From Cordilura impudica (Eukaryota > Arthropoda > Insecta > Diptera > Scathophagidae), in assembly GCA_963682025.1 (NCBI GenBank), contig OY821521.1, forward strand, positions 167,086,709-167,150,708: 64,000 nt of DNA, given 5' to 3'. The position numbers were made by a program, and so were the translations under genes. The notes below the pieces were generated by a model. That model was not told where the DNA came from. It worked only from the letters and a program-made list of their open reading frames with translations, and searched no databases. Below are positions 21,129 through 34,300 of this stretch, one piece after another (positions within the stretch are counted from its first letter, which is position 1; each line of letters begins with the position of its first letter).

Positions 21129-21519
21129 TTAAGAATGAAGAAATATACATAAACCGTCGAAAATTATAAACAAAAATTAATAAAAATTAAATTGCAATAC
21201 AACAACAAAACATAAGAGTGAATAAGTATATATAACATCAAAAGGGTTTTCTTTCTTTGCACTTATGCAAATAAGAAAATAAAAATTATTCACAATAAGA
21301 TATACAATCAACAGCTGATCGAGTAAAATACAGTGTACCCTACTATAAGGAGGATTGCAGATAATGCAAAAAAATATATGTACAACATAAAATATAACAA
21401 GCTGGACAAAAGAAAGGCTAATCAATTGTCTCCAGTGGGAGAAAATAATGAACCAGGAAAAACAAAAAAATTTGTGATATTACCGTTGATGATTTAAAAA
21501 AATATCACAATAGAAAGTA

Positions 21520-22018
21520 ATGGCGAAGTTTTGGAAAGTTTGGCAAAGGTTACTGAAGATATTAAAAGGTTTAACTGCTCAACAATCGGCTAAAGATGAA
21601 GTAAAGAAAATCTGTATGGAAGTTTTAAAGTTTGAAGACACTAGTGGAATAAAATCTGCAAAAAAGCTACTTGAAAGAAGTGGCAAGATGACAGTGTTGG
21701 TCGAATTTCAGTCGGAGGAAAATGTCGGGGATGTTCTCAGCAAAACAATCAAATTAAAGGGTACTACAATTTATATAGAACGTGATTTGGATGCTGAAAA
21801 ACAACAATATAACGTAGTGTTGTTGTAATTTAGAAGAGATATACAAGTTGGGAGCCGAAAACATTTCATTGTAGTTCGTGATGAAAGAATGAAAATTGAA
21901 GATAAGTGGTATAAGTTTGATAAGGAGAAAAAATTAATATGTGGCAAGCGGGATGGTATTTCAATATTAAAGGAACTATATGGCAAAGAATTTATCGTCA
22001 ATGTTAATTACAATTAAT
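21520..22018 (+). pseudogene. LINE ORF1-like protein, broken
   Basis: The first frame (21520-21828) encodes about 102 residues with a lysine-rich, charged sequence including KVTVLVEF-like and TTIYIERDL segments. A second frame continues after a stop with RKHFIVVRDERM and WYKFDKEKKLI. The order of a charged helical part, a short beta-rich block and a basic tail resembles LINE ORF1 proteins that bind RNA, but no zinc knuckle is seen. It lies directly upstream of the endonuclease region. At least one frameshift near 21826 breaks it. Assignment rests mainly on position. Confidence 0.5.
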
Positions 22019-22099
22019 TATTAAACAAATTAAATTTAAAAAATTAAAAACTTATATAGATAAAAGCACTAGTAACGATTGTAATAAAAATACTCAAAA

Positions 22100-22860
22100 T
22101 TCAAATACAAATATAATATCATATAATATTCATGGTCTTAGTAATAAATATCTGTTTCCAGAGTTTTTTGAATACGTCAGTCATTGTGAAATTATTTGAA
22201 ACACATGTAGTTGAAGAACGGACGGATCAATGGAGAAAATACTTTAAAGATTTCGCTTACTCTGGGAACCAGCAATGCGTTTAGGCAGATTTGGAAGAGC
22301 AAGTGGTGGATGTGTATATGGCATAAAAAAGAGTTTAAGAGAAATCGGTATAAAACATATTTTCCAAAACTTAAATGGATTAGAAACTATCATAATACAA
22401 ACAGAGAAAAAGAAGTTGATTATAATACCGGTGTATGTAAGAGGAGAAGATTGAAATTTTGAATTTCAAATAGTGAGAGAATATTTTAGAGAAAAATCTG
22501 AACCAAATATTATAATGGTAGGTGATATCAACGCTAGAATTGGGAATTTACAACAATACTTAGATCCAACATATTGCAATTTCACTAATGGTTTCGATAC
22601 TAGAAAATCAAAAAATGAAGTAGTTAATGCAAAAAGAAGGAGTTTTATGGAATTTTGAGATGATTATGGTCTAGTGGTGCTGGATGGACGAACGACAGGA
22701 GACGAAGATGGTAGCTATACGTTTATTAGCGCAGTAGGTAATTCGGTCAATGACATTTGTGTCACATCACTTGAAACTTTGGATATGATTGAAAAGTTTG
22801 AGGTGCAATAAAAAATTTGGTCTGATCATATGCCATTGAAAATTAAAATAAATATTACTT
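22100..22860 (+). pseudogene. LINE APE-type endonuclease, broken
   Basis: The plus strand in three frames carries an apurinic-endonuclease-like domain. It opens with IISYNIHGLSNKY (about 22117), has a central NIIMVGDINARIGN (about 22508) and ends with SDHMPLKIKI (about 22824). The aspartate/asparagine of GDxNARxG and the SDHxPL motif are the conserved catalytic features of LINE endonucleases that nick target DNA. Stops (for example after SFMEF near 22656) and frameshifts mean it is not functional. It precedes the reverse transcriptase as in standard LINE ORF2. Confidence 0.7.
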
Positions 22861-23269
22861 ACGGTAATAGAGCACGTGATGTCTTGAACTTATTGCCAAA
22901 GATTAAATGGAAAGACTCCGAAAAGATCAGATGCACTAAAAAACTTAATAACAATCTTGGTTGTGCAAAAAATCAAGGATATATAAGAAACTTAAACAAA
23001 TTTAACATATATTAAAAAATGTCAACAAACAAACAAATGGAAAATAATAGCAACAAATTTATTTAAAAAAACCCCTGATTTAATAGAGAATGTGCTAGAG
23101 CTAGAGAAAAAACCTTTGAAATGTTGAATATATTTAGAAGAACTAATTGTACCGAATACAAAATCTACTACTTACAAGCGAAAAATGGCTATAGATTTTT
23201 ATAAGAGAAGATGAAGAAAGAATATCAATTACAAATGGAGCAAAAATTAAACATTACATATAATGCAAA

Positions 23270-25284
23270 AGATTGGTGGGATGGCAAAACAAATAAGAGA
23301 TCAAAATTTTCAAATTGGTGTTCAAATAGGAGCAAATGAATTCAAAAACTATTTTTATACACTTTTAAACCCCCCACGAGTATCGAATGATATTCACTAT
23401 GCAGCAATGCTAAAGATTGATAGTGATCTGGATAGGGATATTAGTATTGATGAAATATACAAAATCTTAAATAAAACAAAATCAAATATGGCTCCAGGTA
23501 TTGATAGAGTCCCAGAATTCTACATAGAGTTAAAAAACATTTACAACGATATTTATGAAACTGGAAGAATAGATAAAACATTCAAGGAAGCTATTATTTT
23601 CCCAATATTTTAAAAGGGTAATGCTGAACTGCCATGCAATTATAGGGGCATTTCATTTATGAACTCGGTGGCTAAATTATTCATGGGCATACTTAACGAA
23701 AGAATACAACAATATTTATGTAAAAAGGCATAACATTCTCACAGAATTGCAAGCTGGATTTAGACCAAACTACTCAACCATAGATAACATTTATAATCCA
23801 GCTTCGATTGTCCATTTAAAATTTGAAGAAAGGTGTATGCATTTTTCGTAGATTTTAAAGCGGCGTTTGACAAAGTTGCATATGTTGGGTTTGTCCACAA
23901 AACTGGTAAATTTAATTGAAAACATTTACAATGACGCTAAAGTAATAGTATGGACAGGAAGTGAAATATCGGAAAAATTTAGTACTTATTCGGGTGTAAG
24001 ACAAGGATGTATTTTATCCCCTCTACTATTTATGCTGTATCTAAATGATATACATGATATTTTGAATGGCGGTTTAACGGTTGGTGGGATAAATAGGCAC
24101 CTACTGCTTTATGCTGATGATATAGTGCTGCTATCGGATAATATAATTATTACGTAAAAAATTATAGATAATTTGGAAAATTATTGCAATCAATGGAACA
24201 TGGAAGTCAACTTAAAAAAATCTGAAATGTTGGTGTTTAGAAGAGGAGGTCGGTTTTCAAGGCAAGAAAATTGGATATTGTTACCTGGGCGTTATTATCA
24301 CACCAAAAATGTCGTTTGTGAAACATCTTGCAAAATGCAATGCACAATCAAAGACCAGCATTAACTATACTTGGCAGCATTTCCTTAATAAGCCATAAAT
24401 AACATTAGCGTCCAAGTGGCGACTATTCCAAGCTGTGTGTAGATCCATTCAGTCGTATGGAGCACAAATATGGGGTTATAGTTTATTCGATGAAGTTGAC
24501 AAGTTGCAAATATATTTTATAAAATGAATTTTGAAATTTCCGGATTTTATACCAAATTATGCCATATCTTTAGAAATAAACGCCGAAGATAATCACTTCT
24601 ATGCACTGAATCTATACTTAAATTAAATTTTTAACACAATACTCAAGTATATTGCATCGAGATTACCACATAAACTTTCATTATTGGTATTAAATAAAAA
24701 TATTTTTGGGCAAAACAACTTAATCAACTTGGTACAGATTTCAATATAAAGTTCTTTGATGAAAACCTGACGACACAAGACTGGATAAGAAAAGGTACCG
24801 TATTCCTACAAGAACTAAAGAACAACAGCATTCACGAAAATAATGAGAAGGCATTGGCTAGTAATACATGCGTCTACAGATATTTAAATCATGGAATTGG
24901 TGAAGCATATATCTGAGATAATTGGAGCCAAAACAAAATTTCATTCATCTTTAAAACCAGATGCGATGTGTTACCTTTGATTGCAAATTATTTCGGAAAC
25001 AACGATAATAGAGCAAGTACTTTATGTAATCTGCGGTTCCTCTTTCCATCATTTTATGGCAAAATGTCCAGTATTAAGAGAGTGCAGATTCATATATTTT
25101 GAAAAAAACGACCATGGATAACAGTGAACTAATAAATGTATTAAATGGAGAAATATATGATAGTTGGAATAAACTTTATAACTATGTTACTAGTGCTTTA
25201 AAATATAGGAAAACTAAAGCAGATGAACTCATTGAAAGAATGAAACAAATTTGTATACAAAAATTTATGTATATTCGTATATGA
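23270..25284 (+). pseudogene. LINE reverse transcriptase and C-terminal domain, broken
   Basis: Recognisable reverse transcriptase blocks appear in order: SNMAPGIDRVPEFYIE (about 23487), ELQAGFRPNYSTIDN (about 23745), FFVDFKAAFDKV (about 23840), GVRQGCILSPLLF (about 23995) and YADDIVLLS (about 24112). The catalytic YADD box is intact. After it come a NMEVNLKKSEMLVF block (about 24197) and a C-terminal region with a SYGAQIWGYSLFD block (about 24450). Frame changes near 23610, 23735 and 23860 and stops after the YADD box rule out function. It is the downstream half of the same LINE. Clade not assigned. Confidence 0.85.
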
Positions 25285-25429
25285 CTGACAAACTGACTAA
25301 CTGACTGACTTGTATAGTCATTGTCATTTAACTTTGTTTTTTATTTTGTATTATATAATTAAGTTTTCTGAATTGTACATAAACTTAAGAAAAAATCAAA
25401 ATAAGAAAAAACTATTATTAAAGTTATTA

Positions 25430-25769
25430 TATAATTTGAAAGTTATATCTTTTTAGCTTTCCACCAGATTTACATATTTCCACCGACTGGAACTTTTTTT
25501 TGGAGTAAAATGCATTTAAAGTTGCTACCAACACGTATTTTTAAGCTTCAAATAAAAAAAAAAATACAATGCTGTGTGGATATTTATTTAATTTGTGTTG
25601 AATTGTGAATTGGCTAAAATTGTTTAACATACCTTTAGGCTCTTATAATGTCATTTATTATAAAACCCAGTTATATATCTTCTGTAAGTATAACAAATAT
25701 TTATAATTGAATGCAAAATTAAATTTTCCTAGAATTTGCACTTGAATTTCGAGGGCTGGGCTCTGCTAG
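25430..25769 (+). mobile_element. Non-autonomous Helitron, copy 5, 5'-truncated
   Basis: The 3' end GGGCTGGGCTCTGCTAG, followed by T, and the palindrome TTGAATTTCGAG are present. The 5' TC end and the GGCGATTTCTTGTGACC block are missing. The internal AATTGCATTTAAAGTTGCTA block is recognisable as AATGCATTTAAAGTTGCTAC. Confidence 0.7.
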
Positions 25770-25995
25770 TTTGTTTTAAAATTCAACTTTTTTTAAAAAC
25801 TACTCATTTTCTTAAAAGCAATTTTTTGTAAAAGGAATTTTTTCAAAGATAAATTTTTCAAAATGAAACTTTTTCTTAAAAAGTACTTTAACAAAATTGT
25901 TTTTTTTTTAAAAGGCATTTTTTCAATGAATTTAAGAAATAATGTAGCCCTTTTTATAAAAGTTTATTTTTTAAAAGAAAGTTACATCTTTGTGG
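25770..25995. repeat. GGTAC-core satellite, very degenerate
   Basis: AAAAGTACTTT and AAAAGGCATTTTTT type units flank the fold-back element. Confidence 0.55.
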
Positions 25996-26003
25996 ATGAA
26001 CAT

Positions 26004-28861
26004 TAGGGTGGCCCTTAATAAAAAAAGTGTTCAAACTGTCGGTCTCACCCTCTAGAAGTATGCGAATAGCAAAAAAACTGAGAAATACAAAGTTTTGGGC
26101 CAATCAAAAAACGTTTTGTTGTGGCGCAAAGCGATTGAAAATTTCAAGTGTGTTTATATGGGAAAATATGACTTTTTTCAGATTTTACGAAAATTTCGTT
26201 CAATAGTTTAATTTTTCCGACAAGCTGTTATATAATTCAGGATCAGTATTATATTATCCCTTCAAAAGGCTATAAAACTTCAAAATCGTATGAAACCTCG
26301 CCAAGAAATAGCAAATGCCCCAGACCACTTTTGTGCCAAAAAAAACTAGGTCATGAAATTTGATAGCATTTTTTTCAACTTTGAGAAATTGATTAAAGCC
26401 ATCATTCTTCTTTGGTCTCTATACTTAGAAGTACTCAGAGATGAAGTATTGTTTTATCATCACGTTGTTAACCTATTGCGCATTGAGACCGAAAATTGGA
26501 AATTTTTTGATAAAATTTTTAAAACTCCTTTTTCAAGTTTGAAAAAATTTTCTTAAACAAAATTTAAAAAAATTAATCTATCACTTTGAGGTGTTATTAA
26601 GTACATGTTGCAGATTAACTATGTGAATTTTTAAGTAAATCCCTGTGCCAGAATTTTTTTGACAAGGATTTTATTTTTGCGGATTTCGAGAAAAATTGTG
26701 ATTTTTGTGAAATATTCTGTAAATGTACTCTTTCTAAATACTCTGTATCAAAAATTCATCACTTTGCTACTTTTAAATGTAATATTTTATCTTAATAGCC
26801 TGGGGTTGCGGAAAAAAATAATATGACTCCATTAACCCTTTTGGAATTGGGGTCACATATGACCCCAAACTAATAAAAGACAATTTATGCAAAAAATGAA
26901 AATATTTGATAAGTGCTGTCCAATTTTAAGATGCGACGCTTAAAATATAATAACCAAATGTGTAGAAGTTTTGTCCAAAAAATTTGGGATAAATCCGAGA
27001 ACGTTAACCCATTATTTGCCAAGGACAGCTTTGGATTTTAAGATATTTTAAAATAAAAATGACCTAAAACGAGTTTTTCAATTAAACTTGTTGATACCAC
27101 TATTTAGAATTTAAGAAAAATAATTCGGTTAATTTTTATTTAATTAACCCTTCAATGCTCCTGAGATCAAAATTATCCATTGTGATATATCTCTGGTGCA
27201 ATTATCTGCTGATTACTCGCGAATATAAATTAAAACAACTTAGGTCATATGTCTAAAAAAAGGACGTTTTTGAAATTCACTTTGATTTAATTTTGTAATT
27301 TGTTCCATTAAGAGTAGTATTAATTTAATATTACCTTTTATATATATTATTATAATTGAAATTTAGTTTTATTTAATAAACTATTTAAAACTGGGAAATA
27401 AAAATAAAAGATAATATAAAGCGACCGATTATAAAAAATCAAAAAATGTCAACCATTATAAGTAATGGCATCTTCACCGATTGACCTGAAATTTTTTTTT
27501 TTTGGCGTTTTTATCAATATACACCAAATTGGTGGGTGAGACAGCAAGAAATTCAACTATTACTTTATTACATAAATTAATTTTATAACAAAATTGGTTA
27601 AAAGTTGTTTTAATTTATATTCGTGAGCAATAAGCAGATAATTGCACCAAAGATATATCACAATGGATTATTTTGATCCCAGGAGCACTGAATGGTTAAA
27701 TAAATAAAAATTAACCGAATTATTTTTCTTATTCTAAATAGTGGTATCAACGAGTTTAATAGAAAAACTCGTTTTAGGTCATTTTTATTTAAAAATATCT
27801 TAAAATCCAAAGCTGGCCTTGGCAAATAATGGGTTAACGTTCTCGGATTTATCCCAAATTTTTCGAACGAAACTTCTACACATTTTGGTTATTATATTTA
27901 AAGTGTCGCATCTAAAAATTGGACAGCACTTACAAAATATTTGAATTTTTTAAATAAATTGTCTTTTATTAGCTTGGGGTCATATGTGACCCCAATTCCA
28001 AAAGGGTTAATGGAGTCATATTATTTTCTTCCGAAACCCTAGACTATTAAGATAAAAAATAATATTTAAAAGTAGCAAAGTGATGAATTTTTGATACAAA
28101 GTATTTAGAAAGAGTACATTTACAGAATATTTCACAAAAATCCAATTTCTCTCGAAATCCGCAAAAATAAAATCCTTGTCAAAAAAATTCTGGCAGAGGG
28201 CTTTACTTAAAAATTCACACTGTTAATCTGCAACACGTATTTCATAAAACCCTAAAGTGATAGATTCATTTTTTTAAATTTTGTTTAAGAAAATTTTTTC
28301 AAACTTCAAAAACGAGTTTTAAAAATTTTATCAAAAAAATTTCCAATTTTCGGTCTCAATCCGCAATAGGTTAACAACGTGGTAATAAAACAATACTTCA
28401 TATCTGAGTACTTATAGGTATAGAGACCAAAACAGAATGATGGCTTTAATCAATTTCTCAAAGTTGAAAAAAATGCCATCAAATTTCATTACCTAGTTTT
28501 TTTTTGGCACAAAAGTGGTCTGGGGCATTTGCTATTTCTTGGCAAGGTTTCTAACGATTTTGAAGTTTTATAGCCTTTTGAAAGGATAATTTAATACTGA
28601 TTCCGAATTTTGTAACAGTTTGTTGGAAAAATTAAACTATTAAACTATTAAACGAAATTTTCGTAAATTCTGAAAAAAAGTCAGATTTTCCCCATATAAA
28701 CACACTTGAAATTTTCAATCGCTTTGCGCCACGACTAAACGTTTTTTGATTGGCCCAAAACTTTGTATTTCTCAGTTTTTTTGCTATTCGCATATTTCTA
28801 GGGGGTGAGACCGACAGTTTGAACACTTTTTTTTCCCTCCACATAACGAATGGCCACCCTA
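26004..28861. mobile_element. Fold-back hAT-like element with arms of about 1.25 kb
   Basis: A 2858-bp element is flanked by a perfect 8-bp direct repeat ATGAACAT (25996-26003 and 28862-28869). It starts TAGGGTGGCC and ends GGCCACCCTA. The two arms (about 26004-27240 and 27600-28861) are inverted copies. They share the CAAACTGTCGGTCTCACCC block next to each end, GTGGTCTGGGGCATTTGCTA-type sequence near 26315/28515, and GGGGTCACATATGACCCC-like blocks near 26870/27970. A 350-bp AT-rich loop separates them. The target site fits the hAT pattern nTnnnnAn. No transposase is encoded, and the short open frames in the arms are not convincing. It would depend on a hAT transposase made elsewhere. Confidence 0.93.
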
Positions 28862-28869
28862 ATGAACAT

Positions 28870-30955
28870 ATTTAAGCAAATTTGAGGCACTAGGAGCAGT
28901 TGTTTCGGGTTAGTTTGTTTTATATTATTTTTCTTCTGGTCTATAGCTATAATTGTGCTAAAGACAGGAAAATAAAATTCCAATTGGTAACCTAGATCTA
29001 GCTGTGAGAAATATTGCATGTTTTTCGGAAAAATCAAGTTTTAGCCAAAATAGACATGAAATCATAAAATCCGAACAGCAGCTACACTAGCAAAGCCCAT
29101 ATGGGGTTAGTTAGTTTCGATAAGTACTTCGAAAAACCGAAAACTTGCACTTGATGACTTGAATAATGCTGCACGGCTTAATGTTATTTATGTTAAGAAG
29201 ACACTATTTTTCCACACAACATTTATCCTTGTGACCGGAGGCCAACAATAAGTTTACTATCCCAAGTTTTAAATTCCTCAGTACTTTGTAATCTGCTTTT
29301 CAAATAGTTTCTAACCGATTGTTAGCTTTTCTTATACATTCCAAAAAATGCGACAATCCTTCGGGCAATTGCTGTTGAATGTCGCTTATAGAAAAAACAA
29401 ACATGAAATACGATTTGCTTCTGTCTAAGGAAAATTTTCAAAGAAAATATAAACAAGGAGTATAAGATTTTTTTAAACATTGACTTCGTTTCTTTTTAAA
29501 TGTTTTGTTTTGTGTAGGGAAAAGAAAAAACACTGTGTTGGTTGGTATCTATTGATTATGTGGGCGCTTAAATGTCTTCAATTGCCAAAAAAAACAAACA
29601 AAAAAACTTATACTAAAAGCTGCCATGTAAATAAAAATTAAGAAGACTTATAGGTACGAGTAGCATTAATATTAATAAGATAACTCTAGTTAGATGTATG
29701 GTGAATAATCTTTTGATAGTCAGATATAAATAGCATGACGTTAGAGATGTGAGAGAGTATTAATCAAAAACAAAAATCCGAAAAGTAAACTAACTTTTGA
29801 AGTTACATATAATATATTACTAGAAATACTATAAAAATGCTTAATATTAATTAAGAAATTTACATAACGTATACGCCTCTGCGCATTAAAATTAACCAAC
29901 TTTCCTTTAGAAAAACTGACATTTAATATTTATATTAGAAAATTGTTTTAATAAAAATATTTAAAGTATTTCTTTAAAGTTTATAGTTTCAGAGCACAAT
30001 ATTTTTTATTCACCTTTGGTAACTCTAACTAACTCTTACCTTAAATCCTCTCCTACACATAAACAAAACCATCTAACTAACAAACACAAATTTAGATTGC
30101 CAACTATCAGCAATTGTACCATGCGTATCAAAACAACAATAACAACAATTATGGTAGTGATACATACACGCATACACACATACATACAGTATGCATGCAT
30201 GGGTCATTCATTGAAACTGTTTCAGAACTATTGCCGCCAACAACCGCCTTCACAAACAAACAACCATTGAAATGATACCTAAGCTGAATGTGAGCGCATA
30301 CTGTGGGAAAACTACGACTTCTACTATGAACTGTGGGGACGGCGGACACACAAGTATGAGAAATGCAAAACAAACAAGTACCACAATTTCAGTTGAATGA
30401 AGAAAAATTATGACGTATGCGTGGGTTGAACAATAATTTTTGTATGACTAAACAGTTACTACTTATTACACTATACGATTTCTTAGAAACAATTCTAGCA
30501 CTAGCACTTCCACCATTATTTCTACACAATATACGAGACACAAACGATGTGAGACTTATTGTCAGCAAGCATCTTTAGATTGTTTTAGCTTAAAAAAAAA
30601 AAATGTACATAGAATATTTAACGTGGATGGCGATGAAGGAGCTAAAAGTTAAAAGCATTTAGCTGACTCAAATAAAATAACAAAAATAGAAAATGAAACA
30701 TGCATCTATTGTTTGAATGGAATGGCATCGATGTGGTTGTATAATGGAACCAACCGAACAGCCTAATAGGGTAGTCACTAATGCAAGAGGGAATAACTGA
30801 AATCAATTCATTGTTTAATGGGTTACAACAGAATACCAATAGTCACAATAAGGAATAATACTTTTCAATGTTTTGAGAGCTAAAAATTATGCGGCATTTC
30901 AAAATAAAAGTTTGTAAATATCTTGGCAATTTTTGGTTTGCCATATACCAGGAAA
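28870..30955. other. 2 kb without repeats or a supported gene
   Basis: This is the longest stretch free of recognisable TE sequence. Short open frames at 30016-30373 overlap on both strands and consist of low-complexity ACA/TACATACACA-rich sequence. I see no domain, no exon chain and no RNA gene. It may be intergenic or intronic host DNA. Confidence 0.45.
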
Positions 30956-30959
30956 ATGT

Positions 30960-31235
30960 GCCTTTTTTTTTAAAGTATTTTAAAAGAATTTACTTTTTAA
31001 AAAAAATTTATTTAAAAAAAGTTATTTTATATAAAAGATCCTTGTTTGAGAAAAGGTAACTTTCTAAGAAAATTTACTTTAAGAAGAAAGTTATCATTTT
31101 AAAAAGGTACTTTTTTTAAAAAATAGTACTTTAAAATAAAATACTGTTTAAGAAAATGTTCTTTTTCAAAAAGGGTAGATTTTTAAGAAAATGTACTTGT
31201 TTAAGAAAAGATGTTTTTTTAATGGTTATTTGTTA
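30960..31235. repeat. GGTAC-core satellite fragment
   Basis: Diverged AAGAAAATGTACTTGTTT and AAAAAGGTACTTTTTTT units. Confidence 0.65.
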
Positions 31236-31328
31236 AGTAAACAATTTTTTTTTAAATTTTAATATGATTTTCTGAAATTCAATTGATATTTTCTAATTTA
31301 TAATTGAAAATCTGAATTCCAACTTTTA

Positions 31329-34300
31329 AGGTGCGTTCAGACTACGCAAATATTTGACCAAATAAACGTAACCCCTAAATAATGTATAATTTTCCTTGTA
31401 TAATTTTCATTATGTTGTACAATATATCGTCGGCTGACAAGTAAAACTCACTAAGTGTAGTCAGACCAGTTTAGAGATATTGAGGTTTTAATGTTAAATT
31501 TTGTATAAAAAATCTATTATACATAAGATCGATGCGATTTTGCAGAGTAAATTAAAAAATAGTTTCTTTATTATAATTGCTTTTAAATTTTCGATCTAAC
31601 TACAAAAGTTTTCAAGACAATACAAAATAAAACCCATAATGATTTTTACCTGCCGGAATCGAAAAAAAAATTGAGAGATAATGAAGAACGAAAAAATTAT
31701 AATTTTTTATTCTGATAACTTCATTTATAAAAAAAAATATAATTTATTAGGAAAAAGGAAAAAAAGGTTATTCATCTTCTAAATCACTTTCACCATTGGA
31801 AGGTTCTGGTAAGCGCTCATGCTTTCCCATGTTAAGTACTGGCAATTGCTTGTTCCATTGAATCATTTCTTCTGGAATCAGCCTTGAAATTGGTAGTAAA
31901 TTATTGTAAACTGACTTCAGTGTGGCGCTTTTCTTTGGACGACCTCTTCCAGCAGCATTTACTATCTTATAATCAGATGTATGATCGTATCTATAAAAAA
32001 AGGTTGACATGATACTTTGTCGCCAAATTCGTCTCGATTTCGATTTTTATTGTGCTGCTTGCTAGTTCCTGTAAATTGTAGAAGTCGGAGAATTTTAATA
32101 GATGAACTTGGTATTCGCTTTGGATTTTATGTTTTTTAATCGATCTAGCCGATTGAAAAATTCGAATCCAATTAGTCATTGTGTAGGCACTCTTATTTTT
32201 CTTAGCCGACTCTATTGCGGAATGCATCGAGTCACATTCCATGTGTGAATGTCCTGACTCTAAAAATTTAAGTTCAACTCTGTTCAAGTGGCTTAAATTT
32301 TGTGCAGTGTACATTAAAACAGCTGCTACTTGCTGGTTTCTATTCTGACCACCACAAGTGTCACACAATAGTGAAACGTCTGTCACGGTTAACGGTAAAG
32401 TTTCGAGAAATTTCAATAAAATTGATCCTATTTCATTGCTCCCCCGCTTTTCATTCAATTCGTTCTAAGTGTAACAGTGGGCTATTTCTCCGCTTCCTAC
32501 ATAGATAGTCAAATTGTAAATGCATATTTTTCTGGAGTAATAAAACAATGACACACTGGAATAGGACACTTTACAAATCAAAAGTGCATGTAATGAATGA
32601 AGGATCAGTTTTGCATCTGACCTTATCATTTTCTTTGGCTTAATTACACTGATTTTTTCTCATAAGATGCATTGTATATTCTTCTTCCAGTTCTTTTTTG
32701 TCTGCATTAGAAGCTTGGTCATATTTTGCACATGTTGCGCAAAGGTCTTTTTTTGGTTTAAAAAACGAATAGTTGTAATCATTACAAAATATTCTTCTAT
32801 AAGTTTTTTCGCTGACAATTTCTGTAATGTTGCGTTTGGGGCAAAAATCATTACGATAAAGATCGTACATTTTCCAAATAGACAAATTGCTATCTAGGTA
32901 CAATTTCTTGGTGGACTTTCGTACCTAATGGGATTCCATTAGAGGAAAGCTACCTATGTATGTGGCTTTTTACCAAAGAAATTCCTGTTTCATTTGTTTT
33001 ATTTCCGGGTACTTTTCGACCTCTTTTATCATTGCCAGTAAATGACCCAAATTTTGAACCTGAAATTGCAGTGTTTATAGGTCCGTTTGATATGCAAAGG
33101 GTCTTTTCAAAAAATTTTGCGCATACTCTTTGTCTGCCAGTGCTATTTTCTAAAAAATATGTTTTGGACACATTACGCGATTTTGCACTGTTTACATCAA
33201 TTCTTTTTCTTTTTGGTTGGTGAGTTTCGACATGTTTCATTATAAAGTCTTTTTGCCTGTTATAGTCAGAAAATCCCCAGAACAATTTGCAAATTTCTTG
33301 CCTTTCCACCTCAGAGACATAATTGTTACATTTAAACTTACATTCAGAGCAGTCAATATGCTTTGGAGCTTTAGCAGGATGGTCCTTTTTTTTGTTGAAT
33401 ATGGAAGGCATTTAGCTCGACGACATTTAGCTACATTAACCTTCCAGGCTTCTGGGTAATTTTTTTTCGTCTCGTCAAAACCTTCTTATTGGTTTCGACC
33501 ATGTAATCCGAAAAATCTGAAATATCAGAATCTTCTTGGAAGTTTGGCTTGAAAGTTTGATCTTCGTTTGAATCTTCACTGAAATCTCCATCAGAACTGC
33601 AGTCGTAGTCGACAAGCCGAAAAGAGTTGTTTTGCATCTGCACATAATCAAGCGGATTTAGGGATTTTATGTTTTAAGATTTATGCGGACAGAAATTTAA
33701 AAAGAATTCGCCACTCACATTACATTCAATTGCTCCAGTCTCCTCATCATTATTCTTGTTCACATCACTTTGCTCTTCATCAGTAGGAGATATTTCTTGT
33801 TGAGTTAAAGCATTAACAAACTTTGTAGCTTCAGACACGCTATCAGGTTTATTATCAAACAAATCCTGTTGGCCAAGAATTTATGTATGTATGTAGTATA
33901 TGAATTGAATTATAAGAATATCACCCTCAATTTTGTTTCACGACAACACCTACATTACATACGTTGTTATCAGGGGTTTTATCACACCTTTGGTTGTTCA
34001 TTGCCAATTCGGCTAAGTATCTACCTCTACTTGATCTATTCATAATTAATATTGTTTTAATAATTTATAATTACACAAAAATTCAACTCACTTTAAGACA
34101 CCGAGAGAAATGACAAATATCTTTTTGTCATACCGTTGAAATTCAAATCAAAACCTACTTTGATTTCAAATAATATCTTATTTTTTTTTAAACTTAAGTT
34201 CATTAACTGCGTCTAAGGTATAAAACATTGACAATTAAAAATCATTAAGTACGTTTGTGATTTTTTCCTGCCGTAAGGACATACGAAATTGTAGTTAATG

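Larger units (their letters stand above)
21420..25400 (+). mobile_element. LINE retrotransposon, near full length, decayed
   Basis: In order it holds an ORF1-like region, an APE-type endonuclease region and a reverse transcriptase with C-terminal domain, all on the plus strand. Many frameshifts and stops interrupt it. The 3' region has an ACTGAC/ACTAACTG cluster at about 25282-25312 and no long poly-A. Exact ends are not defined: a 5' start near 21420 is inferred from the first coding-like sequence, and the 3' end from the Helitron that begins near 25430. Confidence 0.7.

Noticed and set aside
30016..30373. Overlapping open frames on both strands in the repeat-free region
   Set aside because: Low-complexity ACA/TAC-rich sequence, no domain and no splice structure. 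Not enough to call a host gene.
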